The notes: generated by a model not told the origin, from the letters alone. A DNA stretch of 60,353 bases from Blautia sp. (GCA_021772055.1 JAETNR010000024.1:1-60353), one strand, 5' to 3'. Shown: positions 50,577-60,353, counted from the stretch's first letter. Program-made: numbers and translations.

Positions 50577-52382
50577 GTGGGAAAGGTGAAAAAAATCTGG
50601 AATCAATTGAATATGGCGGCAAAATTAATTTTTGTGTTTTCCCTTGTCAGTGTAATTCCATTGATTATCAGCAGTTTTGTACTGTATCGGATCTCGGTCG
50701 ACAGCCTGGAAGCATCGATGGAGGAGACAACGTCTATTTTTAGTTCGCAGATCGCATCAGATATGAATGCTTTTGTGGGGGCTTATGATTCTTTGACACG
50801 TTCACTTCTTGTGAATGATGAGTTGATGGAAAATCTTGCGACAGATATTCCGATTTCAGAACAAATTGAAAACAAATTATATTATCGGCAGATCATCACA
50901 AAATTGATGACATTACAACAAGAAATTTTATCAGTCACGATCATGAATGAAGAAGGCGAATATTATCAATATGATCGTAACGGAAAAACTGTGGATTACG
51001 AGAAACTGATGGAACAGCCGTGGCTTCGGGAGCAGAAAGATCAGTCAGAAACATTATTTGTTTCACGATTGCATGACTGTTCCTATTACGACAGAAATAA
51101 AGATCAGATTATGGTGACTTTCGGAAGAAAAGTATATGATTTTACCGGGCGATATAAAGGAATGATCTTGATTGATCTGTCACCTGCGAGTTTGGTCAAG
51201 TTGAGTGATGCATTTTTATTGGAACGAAATCAGTATAATATTAAGATCAATATTACGGATGCAGCAGGTGGATTGATCTATGATTCCGATATTTCCAGTG
51301 GAAGGGTAAATTATAACGAGATCGATCAAGAAGAACTTCTGATGTATCAAAAGAATTCGGAAAATTATCTTGTGATAGAAAATACGACAGAAAAGCTTGG
51401 AATGAAAGTGAATACAGTGATTCCGAGAAGTAAAATGTTTCTGCGAATCAGTTTTATCCAGAAGGTGACAGTTATCCTTGTTGTAATTTTGATCTTAGTG
51501 ATCATTGCGGTATCCATTTTATTTAGTGGGGATATGGTGCGATTGATTCGGAAACTTCAAGGCAGTATGAAGCGACTGGAAGAGGGGAATTATGATTTGA
51601 TAGAAGAGTCTGTGGGAAACGATGAAATTGGAAGCCTTGTACAGAGTTATAATCATATGGTTGTGAAAATGAAGTCATTGATCGAAGAGGTGTATGCTGC
51701 AGGAATCCGACAGAAGAATGCACAGTTTTTAGCTCTGCGAACTCAGATCAACCCACATTTTTTATTTAATACATTAGAGTCAATTCGGATTAAGGCGATT
51801 TTAAATGGAGATGATACCGTGGCGGATATGGTCAAGATTTTGGCAAAGATGTTTCGTACGGTACTGGAAAGCGATAAGAAAAATTATCATGTACAAGATG
51901 AGATGGAAAATATCCGTTCTTATATTCAATTGCAAAATATCCGTTTTGATAATGTGATCACATTGGAGGAAGAGATTGAGCCGGAGATTTATCAGGCAAA
52001 AATTATGTCGATTTTATTCCAGCCAGTTGTAGAGAATAGTTTTAAATATGGAAGCAGGGAAAGCGGCGTGCCGATCCGTATTTCGATTTGCGGAAGAATG
52101 GAGAAAGAAAAACAAATGGTTTTTACAATCGCTGATAATGGAGTCGGAATGAGCAAAGAACGATTAGCTGAGGTGAGAGAAGAACTTTTAAGGGAACAGA
52201 GCGGAGTGTTGAGTGAACAACAAGAAATAGATAAAGAACAGCAAAAAACTTCACATCGAATTGGGCTGAAAAATATCGCAGAGCGAATTCGTCTCCGTTA
52301 TGGAAGTGAAGGAAGTTTGAATATATTATCCAGTGATGAGAACGGAACCGTAATCGAGATTCGGATTCCGTATACAGGGTGA
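50577..52382 (+). CDS. YesM-type sensor histidine kinase
   Basis: About 600 aa from a GTG start behind GAAGGGAATGAGT. Order: a membrane segment near residues 17-38, an extracellular sensing domain, a second membrane segment around 300 (VTVILVVILILVIIAVSILF), a HAMP region, the His-kinase motif QINPHFLFNTLESIRIKAIL and ATPase boxes FQPVVENSFKYGSR and IADNGVGMSKER. It probably senses the extracellular glycan or a bound receptor and phosphorylates the YesN-like product of the next gene. Confidence 0.92.
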   Translation: MGKVKKIWNQLNMAAKLIFVFSLVSVIPLIISSFVLYRISVDSLEASMEETTSIFSSQIASDMNAFVGAYDSLTRSLLVNDELMENLATDIPISEQIENKLYYRQIITKLMTLQQEILSVTIMNEEGEYYQYDRNGKTVDYEKLMEQPWLREQKDQSETLFVSRLHDCSYYDRNKDQIMVTFGRKVYDFTGRYKGMILIDLSPASLVKLSDAFLLERNQYNIKINITDAAGGLIYDSDISSGRVNYNEIDQEELLMYQKNSENYLVIENTTEKLGMKVNTVIPRSKMFLRISFIQKVTVILVVILILVIIAVSILFSGDMVRLIRKLQGSMKRLEEGNYDLIEESVGNDEIGSLVQSYNHMVVKMKSLIEEVYAAGIRQKNAQFLALRTQINPHFLFNTLESIRIKAILNGDDTVADMVKILAKMFRTVLESDKKNYHVQDEMENIRSYIQLQNIRFDNVITLEEEIEPEIYQAKIMSILFQPVVENSFKYGSRESGVPIRISICGRMEKEKQMVFTIADNGVGMSKERLAEVREELLREQSGVLSEQQEIDKEQQKTSHRIGLKNIAERIRLRYGSEGSLNILSSDENGTVIEIRIPYTG

Positions 52383-52400
52383 GGGAAAGAGGAAAACGCG

Positions 52401-54002
52401 ATGACATATAAAATATTAATCGTAGAGGATGAAAAGGAGAAGGCAAAGGGAATTGCCTATCTTGTGGAAAAATATAATCCACTTTGTACTCCTGTAAAAT
52501 TAGCGCATGACGGAGAAAAAGGGTATGAAATGGCTTTGGAGTATCAGCCGGATATTATTTTGACGGATATACGTATGCCGGTGATGGATGGTTTGGAGAT
52601 GATACGCGCTTTGCGTGCCCGGAATTTGCAGACAGAATTTATTGTGCTGAGTGGTTATGCAGAGTTTAGTTATGCCAAAAAAGCAATTGAATTAGGTGTT
52701 AGAGACTTTATTACAAAGCCGGTGGATGAATCAGAGCTGAATACGACATTGGATAAGGTATGTAAGGAGATTGCAGATCGAAAAAATTCGGAAGATTCAT
52801 TGAATAAAATGAATGATGATATGCGTAATTATGCGCTGCGTGATTTTTTAACAGGCGGAGTGGATCAACATTATACAGTACGCGAATATTTGGAAGAACA
52901 ACATGTTTTAGAGAAGTCCCGGCAGTTTACATGTATGGTCGTGGAATGGGAAGGAGAAACGGAAGCAGTATTTGAAAAGGCGGAAGTTGAAAATACGGAG
53001 ACGGACGGTTTGTATTGGATAGAAGATTGTTTTCTGTATGGTGTGAAAACCGGGCGTACACAGATAACAGTGATACTTGCAGCTGATAATCTTGATGTGG
53101 AGAAAAAACGGAAACTGGCAGAACAAATATTGGATGAGATGAAAAGAAAGTCTGTACTTCCGGAAGCATGTAGTTTTGGCGTTGGAAATAGCTATGTGGA
53201 ATATACGCAGCTTCCGAATGCGTATGAAGAGGCAAGAGTTGCCTTAAATTATAGAATCTTAAAGGGAAGTAAGACCGTGATTTTGTATGAAGAATTATAT
53301 GATATGGAAAATCGTACTGATCTGATCACTGAAAAGGAGATGGAACAACTAAAAGAGCGGATCGATCGGTTTGATCAGGATGGATTTCATATCGCAGTAA
53401 AAGGAATTTTCAAGCGGGTGCTTTCCGAAAACCAATTATCGCTCCCGGAGTTACAAAAATTAAGTTTGAATATCGTTTTGTTAGGTCTTCATAACATTCC
53501 GACGGCACAGTTACAAATGAATGAATATTTTGGGAAAAATTTATTTACGCTGAAGAGCATCGAAAAATTTAAGACGATCGAGCAGTTGGAAAACTGGATT
53601 ATCAACATGGTGAGCAGTATGAATGAAGTAATGCTGAAAGATAGTGTTCCGAAGAAGAAAGATGTTATAGCAGAAGCGAAGGATTATATTCGTCAGCATT
53701 ATAATCAAAATATTACATTGAATGATATTTCTAAGCAGTTTTTTATTAATCCATATTATTTTAGCCAGTTGTTTAAGAAAAAGACCGGAATGACTTATCA
53801 AAATTATTTAATCAGTTATCGGATCGATCGGGCAAAAAAACTTCTGGTTGAGACAGATCTTCGGATTTACGAAGTTTGTAAATTGGTTGGTTACAATGAT
53901 GTGAACCATTTTAATCAAGTTTTTGACAGAGCGGAAGGAATGAAGCCGAGCGAATTTCGTCAGCGTTATAAGCAGGAAGAGGAAGAAAATTATGAATTCT
54001 AA
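52401..54002 (+). CDS. YesN-type response regulator with AraC output domain
   Basis: A 533-aa regulator. The receiver domain carries the phospho-Asp in QPDIILTDIRMPVMDGLEM. The C-terminus is an AraC double helix-turn-helix: NQNITLNDISKQFFINPYYF and KLVGYNDVNHFNQVFDRAEG. It starts 18 bases after the kinase gene and overlaps the next hydrolase gene by 11 bases. The AAAATCCCCAT direct repeats before the permease and binding-protein genes are its probable target, since AraC dimers bind such repeats. Confidence 0.92.
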   Translation: MTYKILIVEDEKEKAKGIAYLVEKYNPLCTPVKLAHDGEKGYEMALEYQPDIILTDIRMPVMDGLEMIRALRARNLQTEFIVLSGYAEFSYAKKAIELGVRDFITKPVDESELNTTLDKVCKEIADRKNSEDSLNKMNDDMRNYALRDFLTGGVDQHYTVREYLEEQHVLEKSRQFTCMVVEWEGETEAVFEKAEVENTETDGLYWIEDCFLYGVKTGRTQITVILAADNLDVEKKRKLAEQILDEMKRKSVLPEACSFGVGNSYVEYTQLPNAYEEARVALNYRILKGSKTVILYEELYDMENRTDLITEKEMEQLKERIDRFDQDGFHIAVKGIFKRVLSENQLSLPELQKLSLNIVLLGLHNIPTAQLQMNEYFGKNLFTLKSIEKFKTIEQLENWIINMVSSMNEVMLKDSVPKKKDVIAEAKDYIRQHYNQNITLNDISKQFFINPYYFSQLFKKKTGMTYQNYLISYRIDRAKKLLVETDLRIYEVCKLVGYNDVNHFNQVFDRAEGMKPSEFRQRYKQEEEENYEF

Positions 54003-56679
54003 AATAAAAAAGTTATTGAAAGGACAGATGGAAAATTATATTTTTCCATTTTTCTGGCAGCATGGAGAAGAAGAGTCTGTGCTACGGGAGTATATGAAAG
54101 TAATCTATGATTCTAACATTCGGGCTGTCTGTGTGGAAAGCCGTCCACATCCGGATTTTGTCGGAGAGGCATGGTGGCGCGATATGGATATTATTTTGGA
54201 TGAAGCAAGAACACGAGGGATGAAAGTATGGATTCTGGATGACAGCCATTTCCCGACAGGGTATTGTAACGGAAGTATGGAAGAAAAACCGGACGCGTGT
54301 CGAAGATGGTTTCTGACATATAAAGTGTTGGGGGAAGTGCAGGAAGGACAGGAGGAGGTCTGGACATCAAATGAGTATGAGAGCGTAAACCCATTTGAAC
54401 CAACATGGATTGAAAGTTATTTTCATATGTCATTTGAAACATTTTCGGATGATCGATGGCTTGGCGCTGTGGCGGTGAAAAAGAATGGAAGTGGTGTGGA
54501 TAACCTTCTTGTTTTGAATGCAGAAGGGGGAAAACTTTCGTTTCGTTCAGAGGATGGAGTGTGGAAGATTTATTCTTGTCAATTAACGAGGAATCGGGGA
54601 CCACATAGAAATTATATGAATATGTTGGATGAAGAGGCGTGCCGAACATTGATTGAAACAGTGTACGAGCCGCATTACGAGCATTATGCAAAAGATTTCG
54701 GAACAACAATTGCCGGTTTCTTTTCCGATGAACCGGAGATCGGAAATGGACATCTTTACGAAATGGATCGAAAGATTTATGAAAATGAAGATCAACCGTG
54801 GAGTCAGGAATTACAGCATGATCTGGAAAACCGATGGGGAAAAGATTATTTGAAATATCTGCCGCTTTTATGGGAAGCGGAATTTGAAGAAAATCTGACT
54901 GCGAAGGTGCGGTATGGATATATGGATCTGGTGACACGGCGTGTAGAAATGGATTTTTCAAAACAGATTGGTAACTGGTGTCGGGATCATGGTGTGCAGT
55001 ATATCGGACACTTGATTGAAGATAACAATCAACATGCGCGGTGTGGTTCCAGTCTGGGGCATTTTTTTCGAGGACTTTCAGGACAGGATATGTCAGGAAT
55101 CGATGATATTGGCGGTCAGGTAATCCCACAGGGAGAAGACATAGAATATATTTCGCATTTGGGGACGAAGCGAGATGGAGAATTTTATCATTTTGCATTG
55201 GGACGATTAGCATCCAGCGCCGCGGCGATTGATTCTCGGAAACAGGATCGGTCGATGTGTGAGATTTTCGGAAACTACGGTTGGAAAGAGGGCGTACGGT
55301 TGGAAGTATATTTGGCGGATCATTTTATGGTACGCGGAATCAATCATTTCGTTCCGCATGCATTTTCGGCAAAAGCGTTTCCGGATCCGGATTGTCCGCC
55401 ACATTTTTATGCGCATGGACATAATCCGCAGTATCGCCATTTTGGTGAGCTGATGAAATATATGAACAGAGTCTGCAACTTGATCAGTGGTGGAAGACAT
55501 GAAAGCGAAGCGGCGATATTATATCATGGAGAAGCAGAGTGGACGGGAAAGAAATGTATGTATATACAAGAACCGGCGCGTGTGTTGACAGAGGCACAGA
55601 TAGGGTTTGATTTTGTACCGTCTGACATATTTATGGATGATGTATATCAAACAGATTTGACGCAAGGGTTGAAGGTATATAAACAGAAGTATCAGATTTT
55701 AATCATTCCGGAATGTGATTACATAACAGAAGAAACAGCGAAAGCTGTGGTGTTGCTTGGGGAAAAAGGATTTCCATGTGTCTTTTTAGAGAATTATCCG
55801 AAAGGAATATGCAGTAAGATCGATGTGGAAGCAGAACGGACACTTCTTGAAAAGGTAAAAGAATATGCGGAAATCGTTTCTCTTTCTGCCCTTGTGAAAC
55901 ATATGAAAGAGCGACAGATACCGAATTTGCAGATCGCTCCGGCAAACAAAATGATCCGGAGTTATCAATATTACGGTGATCCCGAAATACTGTATCTCGT
56001 CAATGAAGGTACGACAACTTATGAAGGAAAAGTATATCTTTCAGAGCGGGCGGAAACTTGTTATCGGTATGAAGCGTGGGAAAATCATTTGGAATCTGTT
56101 AGCAGTCAGTGTACGGAAAATGGATTGGAAATTTCCGTTCGGATTGAACCGGGAAAAAGTTGGATCCTTGTGTTAGATGAATTGCATGAAAAAGATTGTA
56201 GATTGGCAAGTAGTTTTTCCTGTAATGATAGAGTTAAGTTAAAAAGTGGATGGAAACGTTCCGTTTGTTCCGGGATAGAGTATCCAAAATTCGGGGAAGC
56301 GGAAGAAGTGTCTTTGCCGGATTTGGCAGAAAAGGAACTTCCGGAATTTGCGGGAGTGCTGCGTTATGAATATAATATTCAGAAGGAAGAAGATTGGAAA
56401 AATACAGAAACGATTCTGGAAATTACCGATGCGGGAGAAGCGGTGCAAGTATTTGTAAATGGATGCGATTGCGGAATCCGAATCGTACCTCCGTATCGAT
56501 ATGAAATCGGAATGTTATTACATTCCGGAGAAAATCAGATTGCGATCGAAGTGGCGACAACTTTAGAACGACAGATTCCACCGAAGAATAAACCGGAAGA
56601 CTGGAAGCCGCAGAATCACGTCGGATTATCCGGAGAAGTGTATTTGTGTACATTAGAGAATGGAAAAGGAGAAAAATAA
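53992..56679 (+). CDS. Large glycoside hydrolase, GH106/GH2-like
   Basis: An 895-aa cytoplasmic protein. The first half has a TIM-barrel-like layout: VCVESRPHPDFVGEAWWRDM, ILDDSHFPTGYCNGSM, FFSDEPEIGNG (likely catalytic acidic residues) and HLIEDNNQHARCGSS. The C-terminal 150 residues look like a galactose-binding jelly-roll (VLRYEYNIQKEEDWKNTETI, HSGENQIAIEVATTL). This resembles hydrolases annotated as GH106 (rhamnosidase) or GH2-type, but I cannot place the family firmly. It is read from the overlap with the YesN gene, behind AGGAAGAGGAAG, and its stop overlaps the GH1 start. Confidence 0.65.
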   Translation: MNSKIKKLLKGQMENYIFPFFWQHGEEESVLREYMKVIYDSNIRAVCVESRPHPDFVGEAWWRDMDIILDEARTRGMKVWILDDSHFPTGYCNGSMEEKPDACRRWFLTYKVLGEVQEGQEEVWTSNEYESVNPFEPTWIESYFHMSFETFSDDRWLGAVAVKKNGSGVDNLLVLNAEGGKLSFRSEDGVWKIYSCQLTRNRGPHRNYMNMLDEEACRTLIETVYEPHYEHYAKDFGTTIAGFFSDEPEIGNGHLYEMDRKIYENEDQPWSQELQHDLENRWGKDYLKYLPLLWEAEFEENLTAKVRYGYMDLVTRRVEMDFSKQIGNWCRDHGVQYIGHLIEDNNQHARCGSSLGHFFRGLSGQDMSGIDDIGGQVIPQGEDIEYISHLGTKRDGEFYHFALGRLASSAAAIDSRKQDRSMCEIFGNYGWKEGVRLEVYLADHFMVRGINHFVPHAFSAKAFPDPDCPPHFYAHGHNPQYRHFGELMKYMNRVCNLISGGRHESEAAILYHGEAEWTGKKCMYIQEPARVLTEAQIGFDFVPSDIFMDDVYQTDLTQGLKVYKQKYQILIIPECDYITEETAKAVVLLGEKGFPCVFLENYPKGICSKIDVEAERTLLEKVKEYAEIVSLSALVKHMKERQIPNLQIAPANKMIRSYQYYGDPEILYLVNEGTTTYEGKVYLSERAETCYRYEAWENHLESVSSQCTENGLEISVRIEPGKSWILVLDELHEKDCRLASSFSCNDRVKLKSGWKRSVCSGIEYPKFGEAEEVSLPDLAEKELPEFAGVLRYEYNIQKEEDWKNTETILEITDAGEAVQVFVNGCDCGIRIVPPYRYEIGMLLHSGENQIAIEVATTLERQIPPKNKPEDWKPQNHVGLSGEVYLCTLENGKGEK

Positions 56680-58019
56680 TGATGAAGCAATTTCCAAAAG
56701 ATTTTTTATGGGGAGCGGCAAGCGCATCTTTTCAGGTAGAAGGAGCAAGAAATGAAGGTGGGAAAACAGACAGTATCTGGGATGCGACAAGTGCGGGACA
56801 TATCAAGCGTAATGTGAATGGGGACGTAACTTGCGATCACTATCACCGTTATAAAGAAGATGTGGCTTTGATGAAAGAACTTGGGTTGAAATCTTATCGG
56901 TTTTCGATCAGTTGGCCACGTGTAATGCCGAAACGTGGCGTGATCAATGGAGTAGGAATCCAATTTTATCAAGATTTGGTTGATGAATTATTAAAAGCGG
57001 GAATAGAGCCGCTCTGCACATTATATCACTGGGATCTTCCTATGTGGATTTACAACGAGGGCGGTTGGGAAAATCCACAGATTGTAAAAGAATTTATGGA
57101 GTATGTGCAGGCAGTGGTAGATGCACTTTCAGATCGGGTGCGTTATTGGATGACATTTAATGAACCGGCATGTTTTATCGGATTTGGATTGTTTGACGGA
57201 AGGCAGGCACCGTTTCGGATCAATCGTATGGAGAAAGAACAGAAATTCCGTGATTTGGCACGAATTAGTAAAAATGTGCTGCTCAGTCATGGGGAAGCAG
57301 TACGGATTATCCGCAGTCGGTCAAAACAGTCAGATCCGCAGATTGGATTTGCGTTAAATGCACGGAATTTTATACCGAGCGATCAGGCGGAAGCTGCAAT
57401 AGAAGAGGCAAGAAGAAAAATGTTTGATATAGAAGAAGGAACTTTTATGGCGGCGAATTGGTGGGCGGATTCGATGATTCTTGGAAAAGCGCCGAAGTAT
57501 CTGGAAGATGTGCTTACAGAAGAGGATTTAAAAGTAATTTGCCAACCGTTAGATTTCTTTGGTTATAATGTGTATTTTGCCAGCAATTATAATGCAGACA
57601 GACAAGAGCCAGACAATGGCTGGGAAGGAATGCCGCGGACACAGACCGGGTGGGCAATCACACCGGAAGTGCTGTACTGGTCACCGAAATTTTTATACGA
57701 GCGGTATCATCTTCCGATCTTGATTACGGAAAATGGTATGTCGAATCTTGATTTTGTGATGCGTGACGGTAAAGTGCACGATCCACAGCGGATTGACTAT
57801 ATGGATCAATATTTGCATGAATTTTATCATGCAATGGAAGACGGAGTTCCGATCATAGGATATACGGCGTGGTCGATCATGGATAATCTCGAATGGGCAG
57901 AAGGATTCGATCCACGTTTTGGGCTGATTTATGTGGACTATCGGACGCAGGAGCGGACTCCAAAAGATTCTTTTTATTGGTATCAAAATGTGATCAAAAA
58001 GAATGGATTGGAAGATTAG
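56679..58019 (+). CDS. GH1-family beta-glucosidase/galactosidase
   Basis: A 446-aa GH1 enzyme: FPKDFLWGAASASFQVEGA at the N-terminus, acid/base Glu in YWMTFNEPACF and nucleophile Glu in PILITENGMSN. WSIMDNLEWAEGFDPRFGL and TPKDSFYWYQNVI complete the family pattern. No signal peptide, so it acts on imported beta-linked oligosaccharides. The ATG at 56679 shares a base with the previous stop and follows AAAGGAG. It lacks the CELAD phosphate-binding site expected in phospho-beta-glucosidases, in line with ABC rather than PTS uptake. Confidence 0.93.
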   Translation: MMKQFPKDFLWGAASASFQVEGARNEGGKTDSIWDATSAGHIKRNVNGDVTCDHYHRYKEDVALMKELGLKSYRFSISWPRVMPKRGVINGVGIQFYQDLVDELLKAGIEPLCTLYHWDLPMWIYNEGGWENPQIVKEFMEYVQAVVDALSDRVRYWMTFNEPACFIGFGLFDGRQAPFRINRMEKEQKFRDLARISKNVLLSHGEAVRIIRSRSKQSDPQIGFALNARNFIPSDQAEAAIEEARRKMFDIEEGTFMAANWWADSMILGKAPKYLEDVLTEEDLKVICQPLDFFGYNVYFASNYNADRQEPDNGWEGMPRTQTGWAITPEVLYWSPKFLYERYHLPILITENGMSNLDFVMRDGKVHDPQRIDYMDQYLHEFYHAMEDGVPIIGYTAWSIMDNLEWAEGFDPRFGLIYVDYRTQERTPKDSFYWYQNVIKKNGLED

Positions 58020-58025
58020 CGTTAT

Positions 58026-58396
58026 TTATAAGTCCAAATATTTTCGGTATTGCAGCAGGGTGATGTGTTTCCTTCAAAAGTCGTTTCGCTTCATTGATCC
58101 TTAATTGGTTGAGATAGTCTTTCGGAGAAGAACCGGTGTATTTGCGAAATTCTCTGGTCAGATGTGTACTGCTGATCCCGAATTGTCGAGTGAGTGTATT
58201 GATGGTAATAGAATCTGCCAGAGAAGTTTTCATAAATAAAATAATATCTTCGATCGTGGAACGCTGCATTGTATGTGCAAGATCTTGTCCCATTAAAAGA
58301 TCAGTTAATAAGATATGGAATAAGCAGGAAATTTTATATTCTGTATAAGGCAGGATCTTCTGTGTGTTTTTTAAAATCGTATTAAAATAATTAAGG
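58026..58396 (-). pseudogene. AraC regulator remnant with truncation and internal deletion
   Basis: Minus-strand frame from about 58396 (NYFNTILKNTQKILPYTEYK, then QRSTIEDIILFMK) includes the first AraC helix-turn-helix (SITINTLTRQFGISSTHLTR) and PKDYLNQLRINEAKRLLKET. Then about 25-30 residues with the second recognition helix are missing, and the normal end TLLQYRKYLDL* appears in another frame. The N-terminal sensor domain is also lost. It must have regulated the adjacent divergent GH42 gene. Confidence 0.7.
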
Positions 58397-58407
58397 TGGG
58401 AGAAAAA

Positions 58408-60000
58408 ATGAATAGGAAACAGAATTTTAAATGGAATAATTTATCACTTGTAGTATGTTACTATCCGGAACACTGGGATAGAAATCTTATCGGCTGGCAG
58501 ATTGATAATGAGTTGAATTGCGAAATTGATGAGTATTATTCAGAGAGTGATAATTTAGCTTTTCGTAAATTTCTGATAGAAAAATACAAAACATTGGATG
58601 CTTTGAATGAAGCTTGGGGAACAGTATTTTGGAATCAGAATTATAATGACTGGAATCAGGTGTTTGTTCCAAGAACGACAATCAATGATATGGTAAATCC
58701 GCATTTGAAGTTGGATTTTATAAGATTTATTTCAGAGAGTGCGATCAGATATTGCAGAATGCAAAGTGATATTCTTCGACTGTATGTAAAGGAAGGCGAT
58801 TTTATCACTACAAATGGCATGTTTTCCAATTTAGATAACCATAAAATGCAGGATACTTGTTTGGATGTGTATACGTATGATAGTTATCCGAATTTTGCAT
58901 ATTGTATGAAAGAAAATCCACGACAGAACGGGACGTTAAATGACAGAAAGTGGAGTCGGAATTTAATGGAAGTTCGTTCAATCTGTCCACATTTCGGTAT
59001 TATGGAACAGCAATCAGGAGCGAATGGATGGAATACATTATCAGATGCGCCGGCTCCAAAACCGGGACAGATGATGTTGTGGACAATGCAAAGCATTATG
59101 CATGGTGCGGATTACGTTAGCTTTTTTCGGTGGAGAACAGTAACAAAGGGCACAGAAATGTATTGGCATGGTATTTTGGATTATGATAATATTTTGGACA
59201 CGCAGTTGGATATATGGCATGGTCGAATAGCGGATAGTAGCGAAATGGAGATATTTGTGGCTTCTCAGTTAAAGCATACCCCGATGGATTCTGCTTATAT
59301 ACGAGAAAATACACAGGCAGAAGAACTAAAAAAATATAAAGTACTTATTTATCCACATGCAGAAATTTTGACAGAAAAAACAGTCGGGGTATTAGAAGAT
59401 TATGTGCATCAAGGCGGATGTCTGATCATCGGGGCGCGAACCGGACAGAAAGATAGAAATGGTCAGTGTGTCATGAAGCAAATGCTGGGAATCTTGGCAC
59501 CGCTTACGCAGTCAGAGGTGAAAGAATTTACATTGATCGGTCCGGATGATGATGTGTTTATGAATTGAAGCGGAAAACAAGTAGAGACCGGTGTATTTAA
59601 TGATATTTTGAGCATTAATGGTGAGGAGGCGAAGGTGCTTGCTAATTATGATGGAAATTATTATGTAGGAAGACCGGCGCTGATTGAAACAAAAGTAGGA
59701 GAAGGAAAAGTTCTTCATTTTGGAGGTACTTTTACCAGAAAAAATGTGGAAGTGTTTTTAGAATATACCGGAGTTCTGGAACCGTTTTCTGATTTGATAA
59801 AGGCATCAAAAGAATGTGAAATTGCGGTAAGAAGTAAAAATGGAAAAAGATATTTGTTTGTATTGAATTTTGCAAAAACGAGTCAAGAAATTGGGTTGAA
59901 TAGAAGTGTTACGGATATGGATACAAAGGAAATCGTAAAAGGAACCGTTGTACTTGCACCTTATGAAACAAAGGTTTATCGACTTGAAGAGGAATTGTAA
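58408..60000 (+). pseudogene. GH42 beta-galactosidase with internal deletion and nonsense codon
   Basis: ATG 58408 follows AAGGTGGGAG. The start VVCYYPEHWD is joined directly to NLIGWQIDNELNCE, whereas intact GH42 enzymes have about 130-150 residues between these two motifs, so an in-frame deletion near 58470-58480 removed part of the barrel. The acid/base Glu (DNELN) and nucleophile region (FGIMEQQSG) remain. A TGA at 59566-59568 lies where Trp is expected (FMN*SGKQVETGVFND), and the rest runs in frame to 60000. The gene cannot make a functional enzyme. Confidence 0.85.
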
Positions 60001-60078
60001 AAAGCGAAAGAGAGAGAAAAGGGAAAGAAGAATGTTAGTGTCAGCGGATAAAGGGCAATTGTCCTTTGCTCACTGATG

Positions 60079-60250
60079 TTAAGCACGGATTCGTTTGCGA
60101 TAGTCTTAAAGAGGTGTTTCGCCATATGTCTGCTTTAAAAAGCCGATAAAAGTGGCTGCGGTTTGAAAAACCAAGTTCTTCGATGATCGCAGAAATACTT
60201 TTATCGGTATCTGTAAGAATCTGTCTTGCTTCATCAAGGTAAATGAAAAA
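60079..60250 (-). pseudogene. Fragment of another AraC-type regulator
   Basis: On the minus strand FIYLDEARQILTDTDKSIS and IIEELGFSNRSHFYRLFK match the second helix-turn-helix of AraC proteins. An extra A then shifts the frame; the other frame continues QTYGETPL*DYRKRIRA*, with an in-frame stop. Only about 55 codons remain. The upstream end stops at the IS200-like sequence, which probably removed the rest. Confidence 0.65.
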
Positions 60251-60255
60251 GTCTT

Positions 60256-60353
60256 TTAATCCCCCATCTGAGATGGGGGAACAGGCAAAGCCGTAGCGTT
60301 GCGTGGAGTATAAAAAACTCCTATGCTATAATGATATTGGTTTCGCAGGCCAT
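60256..60353 (+). mobile_element. Left end of an IS200/IS605-like element (cut by the window edge)
   Basis: A subterminal perfect hairpin, TCCCCCATCT (60260-60269) with AGATGGGGGA (60271-60280), is typical of the single-strand recognition structures of IS200/IS605 elements. An extended -10 promoter (TGCTATAAT, 60325-60332 region) follows and the sequence ends in CCAT, probably at the start of a TnpA gene outside the window. The assignment rests on this layout, not on a visible transposase. Confidence 0.45.

Overview
The window looks like a chromosome segment of a gut Lachnospiraceae bacterium (Blautia, Ruminococcus gnavus or Dorea-like). The evidence is the low-to-moderate GC, strong AAAGGAGG ribosome sites, class-specific genes (ECF transporter RibU, split CUT1 transporters without their own ATPase, YesM/YesN pairs) and typical clostridial mobile-element modules. 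The genus assignment is inference; no 16S or marker gene is present.

Left part (1-25 kb). After a nuclease remnant come an FMN riboswitch with ribU, then deoB, then a broken XRE regulator. A DeoR-controlled operon (3.86-12.8 kb) follows. It encodes an RbsABC-like sugar importer, an atypical DhaK with its DhaL partner, a UroD-like methyltransferase-fold protein, a PfkB kinase and a class II aldolase: import, two phosphorylations and an aldol cleavage of an unidentified sugar or polyol. A Nudix hydrolase separates it from a myo-inositol operon (iolE-iolG-iolC-iolD-iolB plus an iron alcohol dehydrogenase). A CUT1 importer (binding protein plus two permeases) comes next.

Middle (24.4-45.3 kb). 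A subtilisin-like gene is split by a 16.2-kb integrative mobilizable element (25331-41496). The att junctions can be reconstructed to the base, and excision would rejoin the gene in frame. The element carries a ribbon-helix-helix protein, an AbiF-type HEPN toxin behind a small structured RNA, a MobA/MobL relaxase with a MOB_Q-type oriT, plasmid-like replication and partition genes (RepA, DnaC-like, ParM-like), and cargo (GNAT, AraC with an MFS transporter, a STAND/TPR ATPase). It ends with a TnpW-like small protein behind a highly structured leader and two overlapping large serine recombinases. To its right lies a scar region. It holds a truncated subtilase, a sensor-kinase/ABC-transporter operon in which every gene is broken, a permease fused to what looks like a cell-wall-binding repeat, and the 3' part of a tRNA-Lys.

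Right part (45.3-60.35 kb). This is a glycan-utilisation locus: LplB/YtcP-type permeases, a lipoprotein binding protein, GH43, YesM/YesN two-component system, a large GH106-like hydrolase and GH1. Twin copies of an operator-like repeat lie before the permeases and before the binding-protein gene. The locus ends in decay: a GH42 gene with an internal deletion and a nonsense codon, two AraC fragments, and the start of an IS200/IS605-like element running off the edge.

The most interesting items are the AbiF/RNA toxin-antitoxin-like unit, the DhaK lacking both catalytic histidines, the exactly reconstructable serine-recombinase insertion, the structured leader before the TnpW-like gene, and the duplicated YesN-type operator.
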